Shown: piece after piece, positions 52,375 through 60,651 of the stretch
Layout of the letters: each line of letters begins with the position of its first letter
How positions within the stretch are numbered: position 1 is the first letter of the stretch
Notes under the pieces: generated by a model
Told to the model about the DNA's origin: nothing
Seen by the model: only the letters and a program-made list of their open reading frames with translations
Databases searched by the model: none
Program-made: the position numbers and the translations under genes
Assembly (NCBI GenBank): GCA_963716855.1
Contig: CAVQUV010000011.1
Location: 62,001-126,000 of the forward strand
Source of the DNA: JAGVSZ01 sp963716855
GTDB taxonomy: Bacteria > Pseudomonadota > Gammaproteobacteria > Burkholderiales > SG8-39
DNA length: 64,000 nucleotides
Direction: 5' to 3'

Positions 52375-53208
52375 ATGTCCGCAGTCCTTTCCGCCAGCCC
52401 GCCGGCCGTCGACCTCGCGGCCGTCAAGGGCCGGCAACAAGCCGCCTGGTCCGCCGGCGACTACGCCGTCGTCGGCACCACGCTGCAGATCGTCGGCGAG
52501 TCCCTTTGCGAGGCGCTCGATCTGCGTCCCGGGGAGCGGGTGCTCGACGTCGCCGCCGGAAACGGCAATGCGACCCTCGCCGCGGCGCGGCGCTGGACCG
52601 ATGTCACCTCGACCGATTACGTCCCGGCGCTGCTCGAGCGTGGGCGCGCCCGGGCGAGCGCCGAAGGCCTGCCGGTCCAGTTCGAGCAGGCGGACGCCGA
52701 AAATCTGCCGTATGGCGATGCGAATTTCGATGTCGTGCTGTCCACCTTCGGCGTGATGTTCACGCCCGACCAGGAGAAAGCCGCCTCCGAAATGGCGCGA
52801 GTCTGCAAACCGGGCGGCAAGATCGGCCTCGCCAACTGGACCCCGGCGAGCTTCATCGGCCAGCTCTTCAAGCAGATGGGCCAGTACCTGCCCCCGCCGG
52901 CCGGCGTGAAGTCGCCCGCGCTCTGGGGCACCGAAGAGCGGCTGCGCGAGCTGTTCGGCAACCGGCTCGACGCCATCGCGATCGAGCGGAAGAATTTCGT
53001 CTTCCGCTATCGCAGCCCGGCTCACTGGCTCGAGGTCTTCCGCACCTTCTACGGGCCGATGCAGAAGGCGTTCGGTGCGCTGGATTCGACCAAGCAGGAA
53101 TCGCTCGCCGCAGACCTGATTGCCCTGGCCGGACGCTTCAACCGCGCGACCGACGGCTCGCTGGTCGCCCCGGGCGAGTACCTCGAGGTCGTCGTCAAGC
53201 GCAAATAG
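52375..53208 (+). CDS. Class I SAM-dependent methyltransferase
   Basis: 277 residues. Motif I VLDVAAGNGNATLAAARR, motif II after VTSTDYVPALLERGRA, motif III ENLPYGDANFDVVLSTFGVM, then VCKPGGKIGLANWTP. The fold is like UbiE/Coq5 methyltransferases; the acceptor is unknown. ATG with AGGAGAAC upstream. Divergent from the XRE-ATPase regulator and probably its target (inference). Confidence 0.9.
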   Translation: MSAVLSASPPAVDLAAVKGRQQAAWSAGDYAVVGTTLQIVGESLCEALDLRPGERVLDVAAGNGNATLAAARRWTDVTSTDYVPALLERGRARASAEGLPVQFEQADAENLPYGDANFDVVLSTFGVMFTPDQEKAASEMARVCKPGGKIGLANWTPASFIGQLFKQMGQYLPPPAGVKSPALWGTEERLRELFGNRLDAIAIERKNFVFRYRSPAHWLEVFRTFYGPMQKAFGALDSTKQESLAADLIALAGRFNRATDGSLVAPGEYLEVVVKRK

Positions 53209-53356
53209 TCGGACATCGGCCGCGAGGCGTTCGGAAGAAACGCGGCCGATGCGAGACCGTTTGAGATCACATCCCGTTCCGGACAGGGGATGTTGGTTTC
53301 CTGAGAGTCGAAGGAAAGCAGAACAATTTCATGGCCCACAAGAGGAGTGAACGACT

Positions 53357-53719
53357 ATGACGACTACCCTATACCAGCGACTGGGCGGCGCCAACGGCAT
53401 TGCCAGACTCGTGGACGATGTTGTCGCGGCCCACTTGGCAAATCCCGTCGTGAAGACCCGATTCGAGAACATTAAGGACCTGGACAACCTCAAGAAGATG
53501 GCACGGCAGTTTTTCGGCGCCGGGTCCGGCGGCCCGGAAACCTACACGGGCAAGGACATGCCCACCGCGCACAAGGGCATGAACATCAGCGAACAGGAGT
53601 ACCTGGCGGTGACCGATGACATCGTGGGTGCGATGGAGAAGAATGGCCTGGGCGAGGACACGAAGAAGGACGTGATTGCGATTCTCTATTCGCTCAAGGG
53701 CGGGATCATCCGCGTCTGA
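53357..53719 (+). CDS. Group 1 truncated haemoglobin
   Basis: 120 residues. MTTTLYQRLGGANGIARLVD starts the family pattern, F-x-(G)-G motifs (FFGAGSGGPETYTGKDM) follow, and the proximal His is in PTAHKGMNISEQEY. Cytoplasmic haem protein that binds O2 or NO; NO detoxification is the usual proposal, fitting a window that also has an alternative oxidase and a P460 protein. ATG with AGGAG 9-13 nt upstream. Confidence 0.94.
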   Translation: MTTTLYQRLGGANGIARLVDDVVAAHLANPVVKTRFENIKDLDNLKKMARQFFGAGSGGPETYTGKDMPTAHKGMNISEQEYLAVTDDIVGAMEKNGLGEDTKKDVIAILYSLKGGIIRV

Positions 53720-53862
53720 GTAGCCAAGTCGTTGAAAGCTCGCGTCCAGCAACTGCTTATGGCCGTCCGGCTGCGCCGGCGGCTGTAAGCAGGCTGTCAA
53801 GCCACGGACTCCTGATCTGCCGGTTCGCGCTACAGTACGCGCCCGCTATGGAGTCCCGCCCC

Positions 53863-54623
53863 ATGAAGTCTCGCGCCATCCCGTCGTCCCTGGCGGTTGC
53901 ATTGCTCGTCGTCGGCGCGCTCGCCGGCTGCGCGGGCCTGTCGGACCCGAAGCCGGCGGCCGATTACGCCGCGATCGTCGCCGCGCCCGATCGCAGCGAC
54001 GCCGACCGGAAGACCGACGGGCGGCGCGATCCGGTAAAGCTCTTCGCGTTCACCGGCGTAGGCCCGGGCATGACGGTGCTCGAGATGGGCGCGGGCGGCG
54101 GGTACACGGCGGAGATGCTCGCGCGGGCCGTCGCACCGAACGGCAAGGTGTATGCGCAGGATCAGCCGCCGGTGATGCAGCGCGCGAGCGACGCATTCGC
54201 GAACCGCGCGAAAGAGCGCCGGCGATGAAGAACGTCGACTACGTGCTGCGCCCGTTCGAGGATCCGCTCCCGCCGGGGGTGGGCAATCTCGATGCGATCA
54301 CGTTCTTCTTCGCGTATCACGACACGGTGCACATGGGCGTCGACCGCGCGAAGATGAATCGGCGTCTCTACGAGCTGCTGAAGCCCGGCGGCGTGCTCAT
54401 CGTCGCGGACCACGCCGCGCGCGCCGGCGACGGCATCGGGGTCACGAAGAGCCTGCACCGGATCGAGGAGGCGTCGCTCACCAAGGAGATCGAAGCGGCC
54501 GGGTTCAAGCTGGTCGCGACCGGCGAGTTCCTGCGCCATCCGGAGGACCAGCGCGACGTGATCGTGTTCCGCGCGCCGACGCCGGTGGACGAGTTCGTGC
54601 TGAAGTTCCAGAAGCCCCGGTAA
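53863..54623 (+). CDS. Lipoprotein-type SAM methyltransferase, frameshifted at an ATGA overlap
   Basis: About 253 residues when joined. The first part has a lipobox signal (LVVGALAGCAGLSDPKPA) and SAM motif I (VLEMGAGGGYTAEMLARAVA, QDQPPVMQRASDAF). The second part reads KNVDYVLRPFEDPLPPG...DAITFFFAYHDTVHMGVD... and LLKPGGVLIVADHAAR. The first frame ends in TGA that overlaps an ATG of the second (ATGA at 54225-54228), so either a one-base error or a natural split with coupled translation. Secreted methyltransferases of this type are known in proteobacteria; substrate unknown. Confidence 0.8.
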
Positions 54624-54733
54624 CTACCCGGGGCCGTCGGCCGCGCTACGCGGGCGACCGAAACACCGCGCCGGCGCCAGCCACCGGGCTCTGCGCGCGA
54701 CGGGGAGAACGGGGGTAAAGTCCGGCGCATCCG

Positions 54734-56407
54734 ATGGCCTGCGATCTCCTCATCCGGAACGGCACGCTGATCGACGGCACCGGCGCGCCGGCGCGCCGCG
54801 CCGACGTGGCCATCGCGGGCGGGCGGATCGTCGAAATCGGCGACCTGTCGGGGCCCGCTGGCAGGGTGATCGACGCCGCCGGCCTTGCCGTCGCGCCCGG
54901 ATTCATCGACCCGCACACGCACTACGACGCGCAGATCTGCTGGGACGGCGCGGTGACGCCTTCGTCCTGGCACGGCGTGACCTCGGTCGTGATGGGCAAC
55001 TGCGGCGTCGGCATCGCACCCTGCCGCCCCGAAGCGCGCGAGATCGCGATGCGGGACCTCGTCAACGTGGAAGCGATCCCCTTCGAGGTGCTCGACAAGG
55101 GCATCACGTGGGACTGGGAGAGCTTCCCGCAGTATCTGGACGCCGCCGCCGCGCGCAGGCCATCGCTCAACCTCGCCTTCCTCGCGCCGCTCACGCCCTT
55201 CCGCCATTACGTCATGGGCGAGGCCTCGATGGAGCGGGCCGCATCGCCGGAGGAAACGGCGCAGATCAAGGCGCTGCTTGGCGCGGCGATCGACGCCGGC
55301 GCCTTCGGCTTTTCCAGCACCATCCTCAATCAGCACCTCGGCTTCCAGGGCCGGCCGCTCGCCTGCCGCAACGCGAGCCGCGGGGAATTGAAGGCCTACG
55401 CCAACGCGCTCCGGGAACGGGGCAAGGGCGCGATCGAGATCGCGCTCACGCGCCAGATCGCCGTGCTGGAGGACGACGGGCTGGAGCTGCTCGACCTGCT
55501 GCTCCGCGAGAGCGCGCGCCCGGTCACCTTCATCGCCATGTTCGACCGCGACGACCTGCCCGACGCGGTGCGCGAGACGCTGCGCAAGGCGGCGCCGATG
55601 ATCGCGCGCGGCGCGCGGCCGCAGACCTCGCCGCTGCCGCTCACGCGCGAGATCAACATGCGCAGTCCCTTCTCGTTCGCCGCCTTCCCGTCGTGGAAGC
55701 GCGTGTTCGAGGACAAGTCGAAGGCGGCGCAGGCGGCGGTCTACCGCGATCCCGCCTTCCGCAACCAGTTCCGCGAGGAGCTCAAGCGCCCCGCGGCCTT
55801 CGGCAACTGGGCGCGCATCACGGTGCACGAGGTGAAGTCCGAGGCGCTGAAGCAGCTGGAAGGGCAGACGGTCGCCGAGATCGCGGCCGCGCAGGGCAAG
55901 GACGGCGTCGACGCCTTCCTCGACCTTACGCTGGCGGATGATCTCGACAACGAGTTCACGATGGCCTCGTTCAACACGCGCGTCGACCGCGTGAGCGAGC
56001 TGCTGAACGATCCGAGCGTGCTGATCGGTCTCGGCGACGGCGGCGCCCACCTCGACATGCTGTGCGACTCGGGCTATCCCACCTACGTGCTCGGGACCTG
56101 GGTGCGCGAGCGCAAGGTGCTGACGCTCGAAGAGGCGGTGCGCCGCATGACCTCGGACCCCGCCGATTTCTACGGCATCACGGACCGCGGGCGCCTGAAG
56201 CCGGGCCTTGCCGCGGACATCGCCATCTTCGATCCGGCAACGGTCGGCTCGGTCGGCCGTCCCGAGCGGCGCTACGACCTTCCGGGCGGCGCGAAGCGGA
56301 TGGTGATGCGCTCGCAAGGCATCGAGTACACCGTCGTGAACGGCGCGGTCACCTGGGAGCGGGGTGCGCTCACCGGCGCTGCGGCGGGACGCGTGCTGCG
56401 GTCCTGA
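54734..56407 (+). CDS. N-acyl-D-amino-acid deacylase-like amidohydrolase
   Basis: 557 residues. ACDLLIRNGTLIDGTGAPAR is the start typical of D-aminoacylases and dihydroorotase-like enzymes. Metal-binding HxH lies in PGFIDPHTHYDAQICWD, followed by TSVVMGNCGVGIAPCRP (metal-bridging Cys region of D-aminoacylase). The C-terminal Asp region is IGLGDGGAHLDMLCDSGYP. Cytoplasmic zinc hydrolase that removes N-acyl groups from D-amino acids, or a related amide hydrolase. Followed after 49 nt by an orphan receptor gene, which may bring in its substrate (inference). Confidence 0.9.
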   Translation: MACDLLIRNGTLIDGTGAPARRADVAIAGGRIVEIGDLSGPAGRVIDAAGLAVAPGFIDPHTHYDAQICWDGAVTPSSWHGVTSVVMGNCGVGIAPCRPEAREIAMRDLVNVEAIPFEVLDKGITWDWESFPQYLDAAAARRPSLNLAFLAPLTPFRHYVMGEASMERAASPEETAQIKALLGAAIDAGAFGFSSTILNQHLGFQGRPLACRNASRGELKAYANALRERGKGAIEIALTRQIAVLEDDGLELLDLLLRESARPVTFIAMFDRDDLPDAVRETLRKAAPMIARGARPQTSPLPLTREINMRSPFSFAAFPSWKRVFEDKSKAAQAAVYRDPAFRNQFREELKRPAAFGNWARITVHEVKSEALKQLEGQTVAEIAAAQGKDGVDAFLDLTLADDLDNEFTMASFNTRVDRVSELLNDPSVLIGLGDGGAHLDMLCDSGYPTYVLGTWVRERKVLTLEEAVRRMTSDPADFYGITDRGRLKPGLAADIAIFDPATVGSVGRPERRYDLPGGAKRMVMRSQGIEYTVVNGAVTWERGALTGAAAGRVLRS

Positions 56408-56456
56408 ATACGCGCGCTGCGGCGTCTTGCTTGTCCACCTGAGGAGGGGGGTACGT

Positions 56457-57437
56457 ATGCGCCAGAACATCGTTGTGCTCGCAGCCGCCGCGCTCGCCCT
56501 GAGCGCAGGCTTGATCCCCGGAAATACCGCGCATGCGCAGAGCTTCCCCACGCGGCCGGTCACCATCGTCGTGCCCTATCCGCCCGGCGGACTGATCGAC
56601 CTGGTGGCGCGCATCATTCAGCCGCGGTTGCAGGCCGAGCTCGGCCAGTCGGTGGTCATCGACAACCGCTCGGGCGCCGGAGGCAACGTCGGCGCCGAGG
56701 CGGTCGTGCGCGCAGCGCCGGACGGGCACACCCTGCTGCTCGCCAATCCGTCGCTCGGCATCAGCCCGCACATCTATCCCAACCTGAGCTACCGGCCGCT
56801 CACCGACTTCGCCTACGTCGGGCAGTACGGCACGGTGCCCAACGTGCTGGTCGTGCATCCCTCGCTGCCGGTGAAGTCGGTGCAGGAGCTGATCGCGTAC
56901 GCGCGCAAGAATCCCGGCAAGCTCAACTACGCTTCGAACGGCTTCGGCACTTCGCCGCAGATGTCGATGGAGCTGTTCAAGGGCATGACCGAGACCTTCA
57001 TCGTGCACATTCCGTTCCGGGGCAGCGGCCCGGCCACCGCCTCGATCCTTGCCAACGAGACGCAGCTGATGTTCGACAACGTCCCGCCGCAGCTGCCGCA
57101 CATCAAGGCGGGCAAGGTGCGCCCGCTGGCGGTCACCAGCCTGGAGCGCTCCAAAGCGCTGCCCGAGATTCCGACGCTCGACGAGGTCGGCCTGAAGGGC
57201 TATCAGGTCACGGCCTGGTTCGGACTGGTCGCGCCGGCGAAGACGCCGCGCGAGGTGGTGATGCGGCTCAACCAGGCCCTGAACCGCACGACGCAGGACC
57301 CCCAGGTGAACGAGAGCCTCGTGTCGCGCGGCGCCACGGTGATCCAGGGTACCCCCGAGGACTTCTACAACTTCGTGAAGGCCGAGATCGAGAAGTGGGG
57401 CCCGGTGGTGAAGCGCGCCGGCGTGGTCGCCGAATAG
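56457..57437 (+). CDS. Tripartite tricarboxylate transporter substrate-binding protein (Bug type), second copy
   Basis: 326 residues from ATG 56457 (GAGGAGGG upstream). Signal peptide ending NTAHAQ, then SFPTRPVTIVVPYPPGG, VIDNRSGAGGNVGAEAVVRA and VHIPFRGSGPATASILANET, all family hallmarks. About as divergent from the 988-1950 copy as unrelated Bug paralogues usually are. No tctAB nearby. Same direction as the D-aminoacylase-like gene. Confidence 0.93.
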   Translation: MRQNIVVLAAAALALSAGLIPGNTAHAQSFPTRPVTIVVPYPPGGLIDLVARIIQPRLQAELGQSVVIDNRSGAGGNVGAEAVVRAAPDGHTLLLANPSLGISPHIYPNLSYRPLTDFAYVGQYGTVPNVLVVHPSLPVKSVQELIAYARKNPGKLNYASNGFGTSPQMSMELFKGMTETFIVHIPFRGSGPATASILANETQLMFDNVPPQLPHIKAGKVRPLAVTSLERSKALPEIPTLDEVGLKGYQVTAWFGLVAPAKTPREVVMRLNQALNRTTQDPQVNESLVSRGATVIQGTPEDFYNFVKAEIEKWGPVVKRAGVVAE

Positions 57438-57443
57438 GGGCGC

Positions 57444-58220
57444 TCAACCGGTCCCGTCGCGACGACGGTTGGCCGGGTCGATCGCGTCGTCCTGCGTCAG
57501 CGCGAGAAGCGCGTCGGCGTACCAGGCGCAGTTGAGGTCCAGGCGTTCATCCTGCTGCACGTCCCGATCGGCGACGTCCATCCGGGCGGCGTGGACGCCG
57601 AGCAGCATCCACGGGAGTTCCGCTCGACCGGCGCCTTGGGTCGCATCGCGCGCCACCACCGGTGCGCCGCTCGTGCCGCGGTGCATCCGTGCATCGGTCA
57701 GGAAATAGCCGTTGCCCTGAAACCGGATCCCGAACGCCGAGGCGATGACCGCCTGCCGCGCGACCGGCAGGCGATGCAGGGTGTCGTGAAAGCCCAGCGG
57801 GAAGCCGACGATCAGCACCGATGTTCCGACTTCGATCTGATCGAGCTGCTTCACCAGGTGAGCGGGCGTAAACGGGTGAGAGAGCAGCGATTCCGGCAGG
57901 GCCTGACGTTCGAGCTCTACGGCGACCACGTCGATCGTGCCGGCCGAGTCCCGCACCTCCCGCCAGACCGGAGTCCGGTTCCGGTAGAGCGGGATCGAGA
58001 ACTGCGTCGTCAGCGCCACGTTCTCCGGCGCCACGTGCAGCTCGATCTCCAGCCGGTCCGGGCGATGACCGCTCGCCTCGTCGAGCACTACGTGCCGGTT
58101 CGTCACGAGGAACAGCCGGTGATCCCGCTCGAAGAAGAAGCCGGTCGCGTTCGTCAGGCGCTGCTGTCCGAACAGCGTCGTGACCCGAGTCACGGCGAGC
58201 AGCAGCGATTCGATCATCAT
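57444..58220 (-). CDS. Trypsin-like serine protease domain protein
   Basis: 258 residues, no signal peptide. Catalytic triad: His in FLVTNRHVVLDEASG, Asp in AGTIDVVAVEL, Ser in DARMHRGTSGAPVVARD (G-T-S-G-A-P). Similar to cytoplasmic S1-type proteases of unknown target. The ATG overlaps the methyltransferase stop by 4 nt (58217-58220), so both are in one operon. Confidence 0.88.
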   Translation of the reverse strand: MMIESLLLAVTRVTTLFGQQRLTNATGFFFERDHRLFLVTNRHVVLDEASGHRPDRLEIELHVAPENVALTTQFSIPLYRNRTPVWREVRDSAGTIDVVAVELERQALPESLLSHPFTPAHLVKQLDQIEVGTSVLIVGFPLGFHDTLHRLPVARQAVIASAFGIRFQGNGYFLTDARMHRGTSGAPVVARDATQGAGRAELPWMLLGVHAARMDVADRDVQQDERLDLNCAWYADALLALTQDDAIDPANRRRDGTG

Positions 58221-58846
58221 GCGCGCCTCCGCCAGACGCTCGCCAGCCAGGGCTGCCGTTCGCGCGGCAGGCCGGCGGGACGGTAGTAGTGAGCGAGCTC
58301 GACGAACCCCGCGGCCGACAGGTAGCGGCGCCAATTCTCGAGATCGTGGTACGCCCCGTAGCGTCCGCCGCTCCAGCCTTCTGCATTGTGGCCGTGAGGG
58401 TTCGAGCTGAAGAGCACCCCGCCCGGCTTCAGCGTTGCGTGCAATTCCAGCAACACGCGCGGCAATTCCTGGCTGGGGACGTGAAACAGTGCGGCGTTCG
58501 CGAACACGCCGTCGAACCGCCCCTGCGGCAGGTCGAGCTTGAGGAAGTCCTGCTGCCATACCTCGCAGCCGCTGTCGGCACGCGCCATCTCGGCGAAGCG
58601 CGCGGCGCCCTCCAGGCCGACCGCGGTGTGGCCGAGGTCGGTAAACACTTTGAGATCGCGCCCCGGTCCGCAGCCGAGGTCGAGGATCGTGAACGGCGGC
58701 GCGCCCTCGATGTATCGCAGCAGCGCGGCGATATTCTGGCTGACGTCGTGATCCTGCGTGCCTTGCCGGAAATCCTCGGCACGCTGGTTGTAATGCTCGA
58801 GCGTGAGATCGGCGATCTCGTCCAGGTCTCGCCCACTCAGCTTCAT
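58217..58846 (-). CDS. Class I SAM-dependent methyltransferase
   Basis: 209 residues. Motif I FTILDLGCGPGRDLKVFTDL, motif II VGLEGAARFAEMAR, motif IV FDGVFANAALFHVPSQELPR, then LKPGGVLFSSNPHGHNAEGW. Small-molecule methyltransferase of the Tellurite-resistance/UbiE-like fold; substrate unknown. Overlaps the protease gene downstream and a 26-residue frame upstream, both by ATGA. Confidence 0.9.
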   Translation of the reverse strand: MKLSGRDLDEIADLTLEHYNQRAEDFRQGTQDHDVSQNIAALLRYIEGAPPFTILDLGCGPGRDLKVFTDLGHTAVGLEGAARFAEMARADSGCEVWQQDFLKLDLPQGRFDGVFANAALFHVPSQELPRVLLELHATLKPGGVLFSSNPHGHNAEGWSGGRYGAYHDLENWRRYLSAAGFVELAHYYRPAGLPRERQPWLASVWRRRA

Positions 58847-58923
58847 GTCGCATTCACCGCCGCGCGGCCCTTCCGCTCGGCCCGATTCCAATTGCCCTTG
58901 TGGCGTACGACGAGCGCCTTCAT
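58843..58923 (-). CDS. Possible 26-residue basic leader peptide
   Basis: MKALVVRHKGNWNRAERKGR followed by AAVNAT and a TGA that overlaps the methyltransferase ATG (ATGA). The overlap suggests translational coupling. The peptide is basic and hydrophilic with no known family. The support is only position and overlap, so confidence is low. Confidence 0.35.
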   Translation of the reverse strand: MKALVVRHKGNWNRAERKGRAAVNAT

Positions 58924-59038
58924 GGCGACGATGATACGGGACCGCCAGCGAGCGGGGCGTCAGCCGCTCTTGGTCGACGCAGGCCCCTAAAGCGGCCACC
59001 TACCCAGGAAGGTAGAGTTGCTCAGCGAGTGGCGCCGC

Positions 59039-59341
59039 TCACTGCGGGACTCCCCTCACAAGCGGAATGCGCTCAACAGGAAAATTCCCTTCCCAACCGC
59101 AGCCCATCGACCGGCAGCGATAACGGTGTCGCGGCCGGATCAGGCTGATCACGCGGTCGATAAGCCGGCGCTTCACGCGGATGAGATCGGCAGACCACCC
59201 GGAGCCACGACATCGCGGGCACTTAAGTTGGAGAGATGCTTCCACTGCTTCCTCGCGATCGTAGTTAAAGAAAAGGCCCGGAACGGGGAGACCGAAACCG
59301 GGCCAAGTAATGCAGGTGTTCATCAGGGAGGAGCTAAACAC
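59039..59341 (-). CDS. Small zinc-ribbon-like protein
   Basis: 100 residues (ATG 59341; an internal ATG at 59323 is possible). The middle has LKCPRCRGSGWSADLIRVKR, and further on RYRCRSMGCGWEGNFPVERI: two Cys pairs (C-P-x-C and C-x4-C) about 30 residues apart, the spacing of a zinc ribbon. Basic between them (RPRHRYR). Likely a nucleic-acid or protein-binding zinc domain. Palindrome site F is 37 nt upstream of the ATG. Confidence 0.65.
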   Translation of the reverse strand: MFSSSLMNTCITWPGFGLPVPGLFFNYDREEAVEASLQLKCPRCRGSGWSADLIRVKRRLIDRVISLIRPRHRYRCRSMGCGWEGNFPVERIPLVRGVPQ

Positions 59342-59377
59342 CTGTCGCTATCATCCCCGCGCTCCCCCAGAGAGTCT

Positions 59378-59391
59378 GTGCGCTAGCGTAC
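59378..59391. promoter_or_regulatory. Palindrome site F (GTGCGCTAGCGTAC)
   Basis: Exact match to the consensus, 37 nt upstream of the zinc-ribbon-like gene and directly after the stop of the small gene on the same strand. Confidence 0.65.
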
Positions 59392-59541
59392 TTAGGGCGC
59401 AGTGGGGTCTCCCGCAACGTAGCTCACCTTCGCCCGCCGCAGGGCCTGCACGCCGAAATCGGACGGGTTGCCGCCAACGGCCGTGCCGGCGAAGCACGCC
59501 AGACAACCGATCGCCAGCCGCATCAGGGTCGCGCGTCTCAT
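59392..59541 (-). CDS. Very small secreted protein
   Basis: 49 residues: MRRATLMRLAIGCLACFAGT then AVGGNPSDFGVQALRRAKVS and YVAGDPTAP. Signal peptide with a possible lipobox-like C; the mature part is short. No family recognised and no clear ribosome site. Included because the signal is convincing. Confidence 0.45.
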   Translation of the reverse strand: MRRATLMRLAIGCLACFAGTAVGGNPSDFGVQALRRAKVSYVAGDPTAP

Positions 59542-59603
59542 GTCTAGACGATCATCGGCGCGCGGCGACCGTAGGTCTGTACGCCGACGTACAGACCCCT
59601 CCT

Positions 59604-59822
59604 CTACCCCGGAGCAGGCTCGACGCGGGTTGGCCGATGCGGCGCTTCGGGCGCCGCTTGACCCGGTCGCTCGAGAGAGACTTTGCCCTGCGCTTCCTTG
59701 ACGATGTGCTGGCTGGTGCGCTCCCATTTCCGGCGGCGTGCTTCATCCGACATGGCGGACGCGAGCGCAGCGTTGGGCTGAGCCGTAAGGTCGAGCGCTG
59801 ACAGCAGTCGGTCGAGTTTCAT
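59604..59822 (-). CDS. Small hydrophilic protein, unknown function
   Basis: 72 residues: MKLDRLLSALDLTAQPNAAL, DEARRRKWERTSQHIVKEAQ, then a Pro-rich tail. Helical N-half, no signal or membrane helix. No family recognised. The reading ends in low-complexity Pro/Ala sequence. Modest confidence that it is coding. Confidence 0.45.
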   Translation of the reverse strand: MKLDRLLSALDLTAQPNAALASAMSDEARRRKWERTSQHIVKEAQGKVSLERPGQAAPEAPHRPTRVEPAPG

Positions 59823-60158
59823 GCGCTACACCACCCACCCATTCGCCCCGGTTCGGAGCACCCCCATCATAGGCCCTGGGTGGTCGGCATCCCGCGTTTG
59901 TTTTGGTGCAGGCTGAGGCGCGCGTTGCCCGCTGGCTGTTGATGGCGCGCGATCGGTTGCGCTCCAGCGAGTTCCGCGTCACGCGCAAATCACTCGCCTT
60001 CATGTATGGGAGGCATTCCTCCGACCCAATGTGCGCTGCCGCACCGAGCGCTGTCGGCGCTTGAGCTAGCTTCGCGGATCGCGCGCCGACCCCGGCGCTG
60101 CCTCGCTCGATCTCCCAACTCGCAGCGGAGCGAATAGTTGTCAAGACAGGAGACCGTC
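59823..60158. other. Intergenic region with palindrome site G
   Basis: About 335 nt without a convincing gene. Holds site G and, at its end, the ribosome site AGGAGACC for the GlsB-like gene. Nothing else recognised. Confidence 0.45.
60031..60044. promoter_or_regulatory. Palindrome site G (GTGCGCTGCCGCAC)
   Basis: 12 of 14 match to GTGCGCTAGCGYAC, 115 nt upstream of the GlsB-like gene at 60159. Confidence 0.5.
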
Positions 60159-60452
60159 ATACCCACATCAACTTGGATCATCGTAGGGCTGGCCGTGGGG
60201 TTCCTTGCCAGCACGTCCGTCATCCGGTCGAGCCACGGTCTCGTCATGGATCTGGGTCTCGGCATCGCTGGCGCGGTCAGCGCTGGCTTGCTCTTCAGCG
60301 CCCTTGACGCGTCGGGAGCGACCGGGCTCGACGTGCTCGGTCTGGTGGTGACCGTCAGCGGTGCGGGCGCGGCGCTCGTCGCGTTCCACGCCGTGTTTCC
60401 CAATGCCCCGCAGGACTCGTGGCAAGCCCGTGAGCGGAGCCCCCGCCACTAG
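60159..60452 (+). CDS. GlsB/YeaQ-like small membrane protein with apparent ATA start
   Basis: 97 residues if translation begins at ATA 60159, which stands 7 nt after AGGAG. The next codons PTSTWIIVGLAVGFLASTSV align with the start of the paralogue at 63690 (MAIGTWFIAGLIVGFLANKL), whose ATG lies at the same place. The only upstream alternative is a TTG at 60138 without a ribosome site. Three helices; the rest is close to the 63690 copy (MDLGLGIAGAVSAGLLF). Function unknown, stress-linked family. Confidence 0.8.
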   Translation: MPTSTWIIVGLAVGFLASTSVIRSSHGLVMDLGLGIAGAVSAGLLFSALDASGATGLDVLGLVVTVSGAGAALVAFHAVFPNAPQDSWQARERSPRH

Positions 60453-60539
60453 CGTGCGCCTGACGCTCGGTGGCGACCGAGCGCGGAAGTATGCGAAAGC
60501 GCTCGAAAAATCGCGGAGTTTCGCGTAAAGTGCGGGGCT

Positions 60540-60556
60540 GTGCTGCAATGCAGCAC
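60540..60556 (+). promoter_or_regulatory. Stem-loop in helicase 5' leader
   Basis: GTGCTGCA-A-TGCAGCAC, perfect 8-bp arms, 96 nt upstream of the helicase start in a leader of about 200 nt. May form an mRNA hairpin that affects helicase expression, as in cold-shock helicase leaders (inference). Confidence 0.4.
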
Positions 60557-60651
60557 CTCGCCCCCGACCCTTTTCCAGGTTCCGTCGAAAGATTTCCTTT
60601 CGGTTTGGCATCGCGGCTTCAGGTTGGTGCCGATTACATGAAAGGACGTCC

